DNA of 64,000 nt, taken from assembly GCF_016921195.1 (NCBI RefSeq), contig NZ_JAFGYF010000002.1, positions 186,001 to 250,000 on the forward strand, in the 5' to 3' direction. The DNA comes from Cellulosimicrobium cellulans. Its GTDB lineage: Bacteria > Actinomycetota > Actinomycetes > Actinomycetales > Cellulomonadaceae. Below, in pieces: positions 34,739-43,610 of this stretch. Position 1 is the stretch's first letter. Each line of letters begins with the position of its first letter. The position numbers were made by a program, and so were the translations under genes. The notes below the pieces were generated by a model, which was not told the origin of the DNA, made no database searches, and saw nothing but the letters and a program-made list of their open reading frames with translations.

Positions 34739-35452
34739 GTGACGTCCCCGCGCCCCGCCACCGATCCCGCCCTCCCGCAGGCAGTCCTGTGGGACATGGA
34801 CGGGACGCTCGTCGACACCGAGCCGTACTGGATGGCGGCGGAGCGCGAGCTCGTCGACGCCCACGGGGGCACGTGGACGCACGAGGACGCCATGTCGCTC
34901 GTCGGCAACCCGTTGCGCGAGTCCGCGAAGATCCTCCGGGACCGCGGGGGAGTCGTCCTGCCCATCGACGAGATCGTCGCGTTCCTCATCGGCCGGGTCA
35001 TCGAGCAGGTGCGTGCCGAGGTCCCGTGGCAGCCCGGCGCGCGCGGGCTCCTCACGGAGCTGCGCGAGGCGGGCGTGCCGTGCGCGCTCGTCACGATGTC
35101 GTACCGCGAGCTCGCCGCGCCGGTCGCCGAGCTCGCCCCGGACGGCGCGTTCCAGGTGCTCGTGTGCGGGGACGAGGTCGAGCGCGGCAAGCCCGACCCG
35201 GAGCCCTACCTGCTCGCGGCGGAACGCCTGGGCGTCGACGTCACGCGCTGCGTCGCGATCGAGGACTCGCCCGCTGGCATCGCCTCGGCACGCGCCGCAG
35301 GGGCCGCGACGCTGGGCGTCGAGGCCGTCGTCCCGGTGCTCCCCGCGCCCGGCCTGAGCCGGACGCCGTCGCTCGAGCTCGTCGACCTCGAGCTGCTCGC
35401 GCGCCTGGTCTCCGGCGAGGTCGTCGACCTCATGGCCGACGACGCGGCCTAG
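34739..35452 (+). CDS. HAD family hydrolase (subfamily IA phosphatase)
   Basis: 237 residues from GTG 34739, with TTGGAG upstream. A haloacid-dehalogenase-fold phosphatase: the nucleophile Asp in VLWDMDGTLVDTEP, motif II Thr in LVTMSYR, motif III Lys in ERGKPDPEPYLLAA and the acidic pair in VAIEDSPAGI. A helical cap sits between motifs I and II. This beta-phosphoglucomutase-like subgroup usually acts on sugar phosphates, and the substrate is unknown. A TAGGGT hexamer (34668-34673) is a possible -10, giving a leader of about 60 bases. Confidence 0.9.
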   Translation: MTSPRPATDPALPQAVLWDMDGTLVDTEPYWMAAERELVDAHGGTWTHEDAMSLVGNPLRESAKILRDRGGVVLPIDEIVAFLIGRVIEQVRAEVPWQPGARGLLTELREAGVPCALVTMSYRELAAPVAELAPDGAFQVLVCGDEVERGKPDPEPYLLAAERLGVDVTRCVAIEDSPAGIASARAAGAATLGVEAVVPVLPAPGLSRTPSLELVDLELLARLVSGEVVDLMADDAA

Positions 35453-35484
35453 CGCCCGACGTCCGGGCGGGCGCGCGGAGCGCT

Positions 35485-35490
35485 TAGGCT
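35485..35490 (+). promoter_or_regulatory. -10 box TAGGCT, leaderless M50 protease gene
   Basis: TAGGCT with six bases (CTCCGG) to GTG 35497. Confidence 0.55.
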
Positions 35491-35496
35491 CTCCGG

Positions 35497-36675
35497 GTGG
35501 ACGGACCCGAGCCCAGAACCCCCCGCACGCCCGCACCGGCAGGCCCGCGCACGAAGGGATGGGTCATCGGCCGGGTAGCCGGCGCCCCGGTGATCATCAC
35601 GCCGTCGTGGTTCCTCGCCGCGGTGATCCTCACGGTCCTCTTCAAGCCGACCGTGGACAACCTCGCTCCGCACCTGGGCACCGAGGTGTACCTCGTCTCG
35701 TTCGCGTTCGTCCTGCTGCTCTTCGCGTCCGTGTTCCTGCACGAGGTCGCGCACGCGCTCGTCGCGCGCGCCCGGGGCCAGCACGTCACCGAGCTCGCCG
35801 TGACGCTGTGGGGCGGGCACACGGCGTACTCGGGGACGTCGTCGCGCCCGCTCGACGGGTTCCTCATCTCGGTGGTCGGGCCGCTGACCAACCTGGCGCT
35901 CGCGGTCGTGTTCTGGCTGGCGTTCCTGGCCCAGCCCACCTTCACCGTGCCCGCGCTGCTGCTCTACGCGGGGGCGTTCGCCAACGCGTTCGTCGGGTTC
36001 TTCAACCTCCTGCCCGGGCTCCCGCTCGACGGCGGCCAGATCCTCGAGTCCGCCGTGTGGGCCGCGACGGGCTCGCGCACCAAGGGCACGGTCGCGGCCG
36101 GCTGGGTCGGACGCGTCGTCGCCGTGGGAGTCGTCGCGTGGGCCCTCGTGTGGCCGCTCACCCTCGGGCGGCAGCCGGACCTGTGGACGGTCGCGTGGGC
36201 GGCGCTCATCGGTGCGTTCCTCTGGAGCGGCGCCGGGCAGGCGATCACGGTGGGGCGTTCACGCGAGGCGGTCTCCGGGCTCTCCGTCCGCGGCCTCGCA
36301 CGGCCAGCCGTCGCGGTGCCGTCCACGGCGACCGTCGGGGCCGTGGGGCGCGCGGTGGCGCTCGCGGGCGGCCCGCACGTCCTGGCCGTCCTCGTCGACG
36401 GGTCCGGACGACCCGTCGGGTACGCGGACCCCGCCGCGGCCGCGGCCGTGCCGCCCGACACCGCGGAGACGACGCCCGTGGGCGCCGTCGCGGTCCCGCT
36501 GCCCGCGGGCGCGACCATCGACGCGCACCTCCGGGGCCAGGACATGCTCGCCGTGCTCGCGCGCGTCGGCCGGGACGCCGCCGTCGTCGCCGTGACCGAC
36601 GGCGGCCGGGTCGTCGGGGCGCTCGAGGTCGCGCAGGTCGTGACCGCGCTGCGGGACGCGCAACGCGGTCGCTGA
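35497..36675 (+). CDS. Site-2 protease family (M50) with C-terminal CBS-like region
   Basis: 392 residues from GTG 35497. Six membrane helices. The zinc motif HEVAHAL lies in the FLHEVAHALVARARGQ helix and the third ligand in FFNLLPGLPLDGGQIL. The C-terminal about 150 residues resemble a CBS pair, often an adenine-nucleotide sensor in M50 proteins. It cleaves membrane-bound substrates inside the membrane; targets are unknown. The order M50-trmI-mpa-dop-pup-prcBA-pafA is conserved in relatives, as I recall. Confidence 0.9.
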   Translation: MDGPEPRTPRTPAPAGPRTKGWVIGRVAGAPVIITPSWFLAAVILTVLFKPTVDNLAPHLGTEVYLVSFAFVLLLFASVFLHEVAHALVARARGQHVTELAVTLWGGHTAYSGTSSRPLDGFLISVVGPLTNLALAVVFWLAFLAQPTFTVPALLLYAGAFANAFVGFFNLLPGLPLDGGQILESAVWAATGSRTKGTVAAGWVGRVVAVGVVAWALVWPLTLGRQPDLWTVAWAALIGAFLWSGAGQAITVGRSREAVSGLSVRGLARPAVAVPSTATVGAVGRAVALAGGPHVLAVLVDGSGRPVGYADPAAAAAVPPDTAETTPVGAVAVPLPAGATIDAHLRGQDMLAVLARVGRDAAVVAVTDGGRVVGALEVAQVVTALRDAQRGR

Positions 36676-36744
36676 CCAGGGGGCGGCCGCGCGGTCGGGA
36701 CGGGCTGTCCGGCGACCCGCCGCGGGGCGCGGCCGACCGGCCCG

Positions 36745-36750
36745 TAGGAT
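36745..36750 (+). promoter_or_regulatory. -10 box TAGGAT, leaderless trmI
   Basis: TAGGAT with eight bases to GTG 36759. Confidence 0.5.
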
Positions 36751-36758
36751 GGTCGCCC

Positions 36759-37877
36759 GTGACCTCCGAGCCCGCCGCCACGCCCGGCCCCCAGACGACG
36801 CCCTCCGGACCGGACGGCGCTCCGGTGCCCGCGGGCACCACCACGGACCGCCCGGTGGCGACCGGCGCGGACGAGCGCCGCGGCCCCCTGCGCGTGGGCG
36901 ACAAGGTGCAGCTCACGGACCCGCGGGGGCGCCTGCACACCATCACGCTCGCGCCGGGCGCGACGTTCCACACGCACAAGGGCTACCTGCGCCACGACGA
37001 CCTCATCGGGCAGCCCGAGGGCAGCGTGGTCCGCAACACCGCCGACATCGAGTACCTCGCGCTGCGCCCCTTGCTCGCGGACTACGTGCTGTCCATGCCG
37101 CGCGGCGCCGCGGTCGTCTACCCCAAGGACGCAGGCCAGATCGTCGCGATGGCGGACGTCTTCCCCGGCGCGCGCGTCATCGAGGCGGGCGTCGGCTCGG
37201 GCGCGCTGACCATGTCGCTCCTGCGCGCCGTCGGCGACGCGGGCGAGCTGCACTCGATCGAGCGCCGCGAGGACTTCGCGGCCATCGCGCGCGGCAACGT
37301 GGAGACGTTCTTCGGCGGCCCGCACCCCGCCTGGACGTTGTCCGTGGGCGATCTCGCCGACGTGCTGCCGACCGTCGCCGAGGACGGCAGCGTGGACCGC
37401 GTCGTGCTCGACATGCTCGCGCCGTGGGAGAACCTCGACGTCGTCGCGCGCGCGCTCGTCCCCGGCGGCGTGCTCGTGTGCTACGTCGCCACGACCACCC
37501 AGCTCTCGCGCCTCGCGGAGGACCTGCGCGCCGACGGCCGCTACGCCGAGCCGGTCGCGTGGGAGTCCATGGTCCGGGGCTGGCACCTCGAGGGCCTCGC
37601 GGTGCGACCGCAGCACCGCATGATCGGGCACACGGGCTTCCTGCTCACCGCGCGCCGCCTGGCCGACGGCGTCGCGCCGCCGGAGCGCAAGCGCCGCCCG
37701 GCCAAGGGCGCGTACCCGACCGACGCCGAGCAGTGGTCGCCCGAGGAGCTCGGTGAGCGCCCGGTCTCGGAGAAGAAGATCCGCCGCGTGCGGCGCGACG
37801 TCGGCCAGGGCCGGGAGCAGGCGGCGGCGACCGGCTCCTCGCAGGACGCGCACCCGTCCGACGTGTCGGAGGCATGA
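36759..37877 (+). CDS. trmI: tRNA (adenine-58-N1)-methyltransferase
   Basis: 372 residues from GTG 36759. It methylates A58 in the T loop of tRNAs using S-adenosylmethionine. An N-terminal small domain (VGDKVQLTDPRGRLHTITL, then FHTHKGYLRHDDLIG) precedes the Rossmann domain with VIEAGVGSGALTMSLL (SAM loop), the acidic residue in LHSIERREDF and VVLDMLAPWE. Pro-rich N-terminal and basic C-terminal tails are longer than in most TrmI proteins. It sits immediately upstream of mpa, as is common in actinobacteria. Confidence 0.94.
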   Translation: MTSEPAATPGPQTTPSGPDGAPVPAGTTTDRPVATGADERRGPLRVGDKVQLTDPRGRLHTITLAPGATFHTHKGYLRHDDLIGQPEGSVVRNTADIEYLALRPLLADYVLSMPRGAAVVYPKDAGQIVAMADVFPGARVIEAGVGSGALTMSLLRAVGDAGELHSIERREDFAAIARGNVETFFGGPHPAWTLSVGDLADVLPTVAEDGSVDRVVLDMLAPWENLDVVARALVPGGVLVCYVATTTQLSRLAEDLRADGRYAEPVAWESMVRGWHLEGLAVRPQHRMIGHTGFLLTARRLADGVAPPERKRRPAKGAYPTDAEQWSPEELGERPVSEKKIRRVRRDVGQGREQAAATGSSQDAHPSDVSEA

Positions 37878-37949
37878 CGGTCCGGTAACGATCGGGACCC
37901 GGTCGTCTCACGCTGGGTGTCGTCCGTGTGCTCGGGCGAGAATTGTGCC

Positions 37950-37955
37950 TAAGGT
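37950..37955 (+). promoter_or_regulatory. Probable -10 box of mpa
   Basis: TAAGGT in a relatively AT-rich stretch of the 183-base spacer. It predicts a leader of about 100 bases before the GGGGA ribosome site and ATG 38061. No consensus -35. Confidence 0.45.
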
Positions 37956-38060
37956 CTACACCCGACCGCCGGACGGTGGTCGGCACGGGTGCCCTCACGG
38001 GTCCGCCGTCCGCCGTCCAGCACGCGGTCGGGCGAGCCGCCGGCGAGAGGGGAACACCCG

Positions 38061-39719
38061 ATGAGCGAGACATTCGGCCGTAGCGACGAGGCCCCGCAGA
38101 GCAGCGCGCGAGAGCTCGCGCTGCTGTCCGCGAAGAACGAGAGGCTCGCCGAGGCGCTGCGTGCCGCGCGGGACCAGATCCTCGACCTCAAGCGGCAGAT
38201 CGACGACCTCGCCAAGCCTCCGGGCACCTACGCGGTGTTTCTCGCGGCGCACCCGGACGGGTCGGTCGACGTGTCCGCCGCCGGGCGCAAGATGCACGTC
38301 GGCGCGAGCCCGAGCCTCGACGTGCAGCGCCTGCGCCCCGGCCAGGAGGTCAAGCTCAACGAGGCGATGACCGTCGTCGCGGCCGGTGGCTACGAGCGCA
38401 CCGGCGAGATCGTCACCGCCAAGGAGATCCTCGACGCGGACCGCGTGCTCGTCGTGGGCCGCGCCGACGAGGAGCGCGTCGTGCGCCTCGCGGGCTCGGT
38501 CGCGCACTCGACGCTGCGCGTCGGGGACTCGCTGACGATCGACACGCGCAGCGGTTTCGTGTTCGAGGTGATCCCCAAGTCCGAGGTCGAGGAGCTCGTG
38601 CTCGAGGAGGTCCCGGACATCGCCTACGAGGACATCGGCGGCCTCGGCCCGCAGATCGAGCAGATCCGCGACGCGGTCGAGCTGCCGTTCACGCACCCGG
38701 ACCTCTTCCGCGAGCACGGGCTCCACCCGCCCAAGGGCGTCCTGCTGTACGGGCCGCCCGGGTGCGGCAAGACGCTCATCGCCAAGGCCGTCGCGAACTC
38801 GCTCGCGCACACCGTCGCACGGGCGCGCGGCGAGCAGGTCGAGGCGGGCTCCGGCGCCGCGCGCAGCTACTTCCTCAACGTCAAGGGCCCGGAGCTGCTC
38901 AACAAGTACGTGGGCGAGACCGAGCGGCACATCCGCCTGATCTTCGCCCGCGCGCGGGAGAAGGCGTCGCAGGGCACCCCGGTCGTCGTGTTCTTCGACG
39001 AGATGGAGTCGCTGTTCCGCACCCGCGGCACCGGCCTGTCGTCCGACGTCGAGACGACGATCGTGCCCCAGCTCCTCGCCGAGATCGACGGCGTGGAGCG
39101 GCTCGACAACGTCATCGTCATCGGCGCGTCGAACCGCGAGGACATGATCGACCCGGCGATCCTGCGGCCCGGCCGCCTCGACGTGAAGATCAAGATCGAG
39201 CGGCCCGACGCCGAGGGCGCCAAGGAGATCTTCGCCAAGTACCTCACCGAGGACCTCCCCATCCACGCGGCCGACCTCGCCGAGCACGGCGGCAACCATC
39301 GCGAGGCGCTCGACGCGATGATCCGCTCGGTCGTGGAGCGCATGTACTCCGAGGACGAGGAGAACCAGTTCCTCGAGGTCACCTACGCGAGCGGCGACAA
39401 GGAGGTCCTGTACTTCAAGGACTTCAACTCCGGCGCGATGATCCAGAACGTCGTCGACCGCGCCAAGAAGTCCGCGATCAAGGACTTCCTCGCGACCGGA
39501 CAGCGCGGCATCCGCGTCGACCACCTGCTCGCGGCCTGCGTCGACGAGTTCAAGGAGAACGAGGACCTGCCCAACACCACCAACCCCGACGACTGGGCCC
39601 GCATCAGCGGCAAGAAGGGCGAGCGCATCGTCTTCATCCGCACGATCGTCCAGAAGAAGGGCGAGGGCGGCTCCCCGCGCACCATCGACACCGTCACCAA
39701 CACGGGCCAGTACCTGTAG
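38061..39719 (+). CDS. mpa: Proteasome-associated AAA+ ATPase (Mpa/ARC)
   Basis: 552 residues from ATG 38061. It recognises pupylated proteins, unfolds them and feeds them into the 20S core. Order: an N-terminal coiled coil (about 15-52) that binds Pup, two OB folds (about 53-180), the AAA module with Walker A GPPGCGKT (231-238), Walker [11 protein letters not shown] and arginine-finger region ILRPGRLD, and a C-terminal GQYL tail whose Tyr-Leu end opens the proteasome gate. All elements look intact. A leader of about 100 bases sets it apart from the leaderless genes around it. Confidence 0.97.
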   Translation: MSETFGRSDEAPQSSARELALLSAKNERLAEALRAARDQILDLKRQIDDLAKPPGTYAVFLAAHPDGSVDVSAAGRKMHVGASPSLDVQRLRPGQEVKLNEAMTVVAAGGYERTGEIVTAKEILDADRVLVVGRADEERVVRLAGSVAHSTLRVGDSLTIDTRSGFVFEVIPKSEVEELVLEEVPDIAYEDIGGLGPQIEQIRDAVELPFTHPDLFREHGLHPPKGVLLYGPPGCGKTLIAKAVANSLAHTVARARGEQVEAGSGAARSYFLNVKGPELLNKYVGETERHIRLIFARAREKASQGTPVVVFFDEMESLFRTRGTGLSSDVETTIVPQLLAEIDGVERLDNVIVIGASNREDMIDPAILRPGRLDVKIKIERPDAEGAKEIFAKYLTEDLPIHAADLAEHGGNHREALDAMIRSVVERMYSEDEENQFLEVTYASGDKEVLYFKDFNSGAMIQNVVDRAKKSAIKDFLATGQRGIRVDHLLAACVDEFKENEDLPNTTNPDDWARISGKKGERIVFIRTIVQKKGEGGSPRTIDTVTNTGQYL

Positions 39720-39739
39720 GGCCCGCCCGGTCCCCGGCC

Positions 39740-39796
39740 CGGCACCCCGCCGGACGGCGACCCGCCCGTGCGGGCCGCCGTTCCGACGGGGTGCCG
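39740..39796 (+). terminator. Complex hairpin downstream of mpa
   Basis: CGGCACCCCG (39740-39749) and CGGGGTGCCG (39787-39796) form a perfect ten-pair stem enclosing further GC hairpins. It lies between the mpa stop and the dop promoter, so mpa is probably transcribed separately from dop-pup-prcBA. Confidence 0.55.
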
Positions 39797-39851
39797 CCGT
39801 CCGGGACGGACGTGTCGGTGGACACGACCGCGCGAGGTCGGGAGGCCGACA

Positions 39852-39857
39852 TAGGGT
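39852..39857 (+). promoter_or_regulatory. -10 box TAGGGT, leaderless dop
   Basis: TAGGGT with six bases (GAGCGC) to GTG 39864. Confidence 0.55.
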
Positions 39858-39863
39858 GAGCGC

Positions 39864-41519
39864 GTGAGCGTTCGACGGGTCATGGGGATCGAGACCGAGT
39901 ACGGCGTCCTCCAGCCGGGGAAGCCGATGGCGAACCCGATGCTGATGTCGAGCCAGGTCGTCACGACCTACCGGGCGCTCGCCGCGCGCAGCGACGGCGC
40001 TCGCGGCCGGGCGCGCTGGGACTACGACGACGAGGACCCGCTCCAGGACGCGCGAGGCTTCCACGTCCCGCGCGCGTCGGCCCACCCGTCGCTGCTCACC
40101 GACGACCCGTCCCGGCCCGCGCCGTCGGGGCCGGTCGCGGAGCCGGGTCCGGCGGGCCGGACCGAGGCCTCGTTCCAGGAGGTCGCGCGGCCCACGACGG
40201 AGGAGTACGACGACCCGAGCGCGGCGAACGTCATCCTGACGAACGGCGCCCGGCTCTACGTCGACCACGCGCACCCGGAGTACTCGTCGCCCGAGGTCAC
40301 GGTGCCCCACGACGTCGTGTGCTGGGACGTGGCGGGGGAGCGCGTGATGCTCGCGGCCTCGCGCGAGCTGGACCAGGTGCCGGGCGGGTCCGTCGTGCTC
40401 TACAAGAACAACGTCGACGGCAAGGGCGCGAGCTACGGCACGCACGAGAACTTCCTGGTGGACCGGGAGGTCCCGTTCGGGGTGCTCGTGGAGATGCTCA
40501 CGCCGTTCCTCGTGACCCGGCAGGTGTTCGCCGGCTCGGGCCGTGTGGGCCTCGGCCCGACCGGTGAGGAGCACGGCTTCCAGATCTCGCAGCGCGCGGA
40601 CTACGTCGAGGCCGAGGTCGGGCTGGAGACCACGCTGCGCCGCCCGATCGTCAACACGCGCGACGAGCCCCACGCCGACCGGCAGCGCTGGCGCCGGCTG
40701 CACCTCATCATCGGCGACGCGAACATGCTCGAGCCCGCGACGTACCTCAAGACGGGCACGACGTCGCTCGTGCTGTTCGTCGTCGAGCACCTCGAGGAGC
40801 TGGGGCCTCAGGTGCGGGCGCGGCTGGCCGCCCTGCGGCTGGCGGACCCGGTCGCGGACGTCCAGCGGGTCAGCCGCGACCTGGACCTCACACGTCGGCT
40901 CACGCTCGCCGACGGGCGCGAGCTGACCGCGCTGGAGGTCCAGCGCGAGTACCTCGCGGTGGCCGCGGAGGCGTCGGAGCGGCTGGCGGGAGCAGACGGC
41001 GTCGACGCCCCGACGCGCGACGTCCTCGCGCGGTGGGACTCCGTGCTCGAGCGCCTCGGGACGGACCGTGCCGCGTGCGCGCGCGACGTCGAGTGGGTCG
41101 CCAAGCTGCGCCTCCTCGACCGGCTGCGCGAGCGCGACGGCCTCGACTGGGGGCACCCCCGGCTCGCGGCGATGGACCTGCAGTGGTCCGACGTGCGCCC
41201 GGAGCGCGGCATCTACCACCGGCTCCTCGCGTCGGGCGCGGTCGACCGCGTCGTCACCGAGCGGGAGGTCGGCGCCGCCGTGCACCACGCACCGGAGGAC
41301 ACGCGCGCGTTCTTCCGCGGCGAGGTCATGGCGCGCTACGGCGACCAGGTCTCGGCCGCGAGCTGGGACTCGGTGATCTTCGACGTGCCGGGCGCGCCCT
41401 CGCTCCAGCGGGTCCCGATGATGGATCCGCTCCGGGGGACGCGGGCGCACATCGGTGCGCTGCTCGACGCGAGCCCGGACGCAGCCGCGCTCCTGGCGGG
41501 TCTGGCGGGCCCGTCGTGA
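39864..41519 (+). CDS. dop: Deamidase/depupylase of Pup
   Basis: 551 residues from GTG 39864. A carboxylate-amine-ligase-fold enzyme that removes Pup from proteins and, where Pup ends in Gln, deamidates it. Metal/ATP motif MGIETEYG with Glu10, catalytic Asp134 in ARLYVDHAHPEYSSPE, then KNNVDGKGASYGTHEN and [11 protein letters not shown]. The Dop-specific loop between DARGFHV and ANVILTNGAR (about residues 66-121) is rich in Pro, Ala and acidic residues and much longer than I remember in the mycobacterial enzyme, explaining the large size. Pup here already ends in Glu, so depupylation is the likely main role. Confidence 0.96.
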   Translation: MSVRRVMGIETEYGVLQPGKPMANPMLMSSQVVTTYRALAARSDGARGRARWDYDDEDPLQDARGFHVPRASAHPSLLTDDPSRPAPSGPVAEPGPAGRTEASFQEVARPTTEEYDDPSAANVILTNGARLYVDHAHPEYSSPEVTVPHDVVCWDVAGERVMLAASRELDQVPGGSVVLYKNNVDGKGASYGTHENFLVDREVPFGVLVEMLTPFLVTRQVFAGSGRVGLGPTGEEHGFQISQRADYVEAEVGLETTLRRPIVNTRDEPHADRQRWRRLHLIIGDANMLEPATYLKTGTTSLVLFVVEHLEELGPQVRARLAALRLADPVADVQRVSRDLDLTRRLTLADGRELTALEVQREYLAVAAEASERLAGADGVDAPTRDVLARWDSVLERLGTDRAACARDVEWVAKLRLLDRLRERDGLDWGHPRLAAMDLQWSDVRPERGIYHRLLASGAVDRVVTEREVGAAVHHAPEDTRAFFRGEVMARYGDQVSAASWDSVIFDVPGAPSLQRVPMMDPLRGTRAHIGALLDASPDAAALLAGLAGPS

Positions 41520-41530
41520 GTCGCGGCGAC

Positions 41531-41578
41531 TAGGCTGGACGTACGACGGCGCCCCGCCCTTCGCGGAACGGGCGCCGT
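41531..41578 (+). promoter_or_regulatory. pup promoter and leader hairpin
   Basis: TAGGCT (41531-41536) is a -10 box. The transcript would begin near 41544 and immediately form a hairpin with arms ACGGCGCCC (41546-41554) and GGGCGCCGT (41570-41578). About 95 bases of leader follow before the GAGGAGG ribosome site of pup. Confidence 0.5.
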
Positions 41579-41671
41579 GTGCGAGCAGGGCCGGGAAGGG
41601 CGCGAGCCCCGACCGGGTTGGAACGGACAGAGCGTTGGCGCGGCACCGGGCCGACGGACGAGGAGGCAGCC

Positions 41672-41872
41672 ATGGCGGGTACCGAACGCACCCACGCGTC
41701 GCACGAGGACCGGCGTCCCGACGACGAGCCCGAGGGCCCCGAGGTCCCGGTCGCGCCGCAGGCGCAGGCGCGCGACGCCGAGGTCGACGCGCTCCTCGAG
41801 GAGATCGACGAGGTGCTGGAGACGAACGCGGAGTCCTTCGTCCGGGGCTTCGTGCAGAAGGGCGGCGAGTAG
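41672..41872 (+). CDS. pup: Prokaryotic ubiquitin-like protein Pup
   Basis: 66 residues from ATG 41672 with GAGGAGG upstream. A disordered polar N-terminus is followed by the helix-forming Mpa-binding region [25 protein letters not shown]. The C-terminus is GGE. The final Glu is already the form that PafA ligates through its side chain, so no deamidation step is needed, unlike the GGQ of mycobacteria. It lies between dop and prcB, its usual place. Confidence 0.97.
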   Translation: MAGTERTHASHEDRRPDDEPEGPEVPVAPQAQARDAEVDALLEEIDEVLETNAESFVRGFVQKGGE

Positions 41873-41891
41873 GAAGGGTGACGGCAACCCG

Positions 41892-42827
41892 ATGAGCACG
41901 GACCAGTCCGGGCGCCTGCCCGACGCGTTCACGACCCCCGGGTCGTCGTCCTTCCTGGAGTTCCTGGCCGGGCACGCCCCCGACCTGCTGCCGTCGCGTC
42001 GCGCCGCCGGCCACGCGTCCGCGGGCGCCGCCCCGGACGCGCCGCACGCGACGACGATCGTCGCCCTCACGTTCGGCGCCGAGGGCGTCGCGGGCGGCGT
42101 GGTCATGGCCGGCGACCGGCGCGCGACGATGGGCTCGATGATCGCGAACCGCGAGATCGAGAAGGTGTTCCCCGCGGACGAGTACTCGGCCGTCGGGATC
42201 GCCGGGACGGCGGGCATCGCGGTCGAGCTCGTGCGCCTGTTCCAGCTCGAGCTCGAGCACTACGAGAAGATCGAGGGCTCCCTGCTCTCGCTGGACGGCA
42301 AGGCCAACCGCCTGTCGACGATGATCCGGCAGAACCTCGGCCTCGCGATGCAGGGGCTCGCGGTGGTCCCGCTGTTCGCCGGGTTCGACCTCGACCGCGG
42401 CGGCGGGCGCATCTTCTCCTACGACGTGACCGGCGGTCGGTACGAGGAACGCGCCTACCACTCGGTGGGGTCCGGGTCGGTGTTCGCGCGGAGCTCGCTG
42501 AAGAAGCTGTGGCGCACCGAGCTCGACCGGGACGCATCGGTGCGCGTCGCGGTCGAGGCCCTGTACGACGCGGCGGACGACGACTCGGCCACGGGCGGCC
42601 CCGACCCGGTGCGCCGCATCTGGCCCGTCGTCGCGGTCGTGACGCAGGCCGGGTACGAGCGCGTCCCCGACGACGAGCTCGCCGCCGTCGTCGAGCAGAT
42701 CGTGGCCGAGCGGTCCGGGACGGGCGTGGCGCGTCGTCGCCCTGCCGCGACGAACGCCGAGGCGGTGCCGCACGACCCGCCGCACGACCTGTCGCAGGGA
42801 CCCGCGTCGGGAGGTGACGCCGAGTGA
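41892..42827 (+). CDS. prcB: 20S proteasome beta subunit
   Basis: 311 residues from ATG 41892, 19 bases after pup. The protease subunit of the bacterial proteasome. The propeptide is residues 1-53 and the nucleophile Thr54 starts TTIVALTF; the catalytic Asp/Lys neighbourhood is [25 protein letters not shown]. The residue before the cleavage site is Ala (PHA/TT) rather than the usual Gly. A C-terminal tail of about 35 residues with His, Pro and Asp is longer than usual. The stop overlaps the prcA start as GTGA. Confidence 0.96.
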   Translation: MSTDQSGRLPDAFTTPGSSSFLEFLAGHAPDLLPSRRAAGHASAGAAPDAPHATTIVALTFGAEGVAGGVVMAGDRRATMGSMIANREIEKVFPADEYSAVGIAGTAGIAVELVRLFQLELEHYEKIEGSLLSLDGKANRLSTMIRQNLGLAMQGLAVVPLFAGFDLDRGGGRIFSYDVTGGRYEERAYHSVGSGSVFARSSLKKLWRTELDRDASVRVAVEALYDAADDDSATGGPDPVRRIWPVVAVVTQAGYERVPDDELAAVVEQIVAERSGTGVARRRPAATNAEAVPHDPPHDLSQGPASGGDAE

Positions 42828-43603
42828 ACATGCCCTTCTACGTCTCGCCCGAGCAGCTCATGAAGGACCGGGCGGACTTCGCGCGCAAGGGCATCGCGCG
42901 CGGCCGCTCCGTCGTCGTCCTCGCGTACGAGGACGGGATCGCGTTCGCCACGGAGAACCCCTCGCGCGCGCTGCACAAGATCTCCGAGATCTACGACCGC
43001 ATCGCGTTCGCCGCGGTGGGCAAGTACAACGAGTTCGAGAACCTGCGGGTCGCGGGCGTGCGCTACGCGGACCTGCGCGGGTACTCCTACGACCGCACCG
43101 ACGTCAACGCGCGCGGGCTCGCGAACGCGTACGCCCAGACGCTCGGGACGGTGTTCACCACGGAGTCCAAGCCGCTCGAGGTCGAGCTCGTCGTCGCGGA
43201 GGTCGGACGCACCTCGGCGCAGGACCAGCTCTATCGGATCTCCTACGACGGCTCCGTCGCCGACGAGCAGGGCGTCGTCGTCATGGGCGGGCAGGCCGAC
43301 CAGCTCGGCCGCGTGCTCCAGGACGCGTGGCAGCCCGGCCTCGGCCTGGCCGAGGTGCTGCGGCTCGCCGTGCGCGCGCTCGGTGCGGGGGGCGACGGGG
43401 AGGAGGCGCGGACCATCCCGGCCGCGCAGCTCGAGGTCGCCGTCCTGGACCGCACGCGCCCGCGGCGCGCGTTCCGCCGGATCTCCGGGAGCGCGCTCGA
43501 GGACCTTCTCGCAGACGGTGCCGGACCGGCGGCGGCCCCCGACGCCGAGACCGACGACGCGGGGGGCGCGACGGGCGCCGGCCCGGCGACGGACGAGGGG
43601 TAG
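42824..43603 (+). CDS. prcA: 20S proteasome alpha subunit
   Basis: 259 residues from GTG 42824, favoured by GGAGG nine bases upstream; ATG 42830 is the alternative. It forms the outer rings that gate the core: [14 protein letters not shown] gate region, [36 protein letters not shown] and [21 protein letters not shown]. No catalytic Thr, as expected. The C-terminus ends in a Gly/Ala/Asp-rich tail of about 40 residues. Coupled to prcB by a four-base overlap. Confidence 0.95.
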   Translation: MNMPFYVSPEQLMKDRADFARKGIARGRSVVVLAYEDGIAFATENPSRALHKISEIYDRIAFAAVGKYNEFENLRVAGVRYADLRGYSYDRTDVNARGLANAYAQTLGTVFTTESKPLEVELVVAEVGRTSAQDQLYRISYDGSVADEQGVVVMGGQADQLGRVLQDAWQPGLGLAEVLRLAVRALGAGGDGEEARTIPAAQLEVAVLDRTRPRRAFRRISGSALEDLLADGAGPAAAPDAETDDAGGATGAGPATDEG

Positions 43604-43610
43604 GACCGCG

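Noticed and set aside
37995-42785. A 1596-codon minus-strand open frame across mpa, dop, pup and prcB
   Set aside because: Antisense by-product of codon bias. The plus-strand genes are unmistakable.
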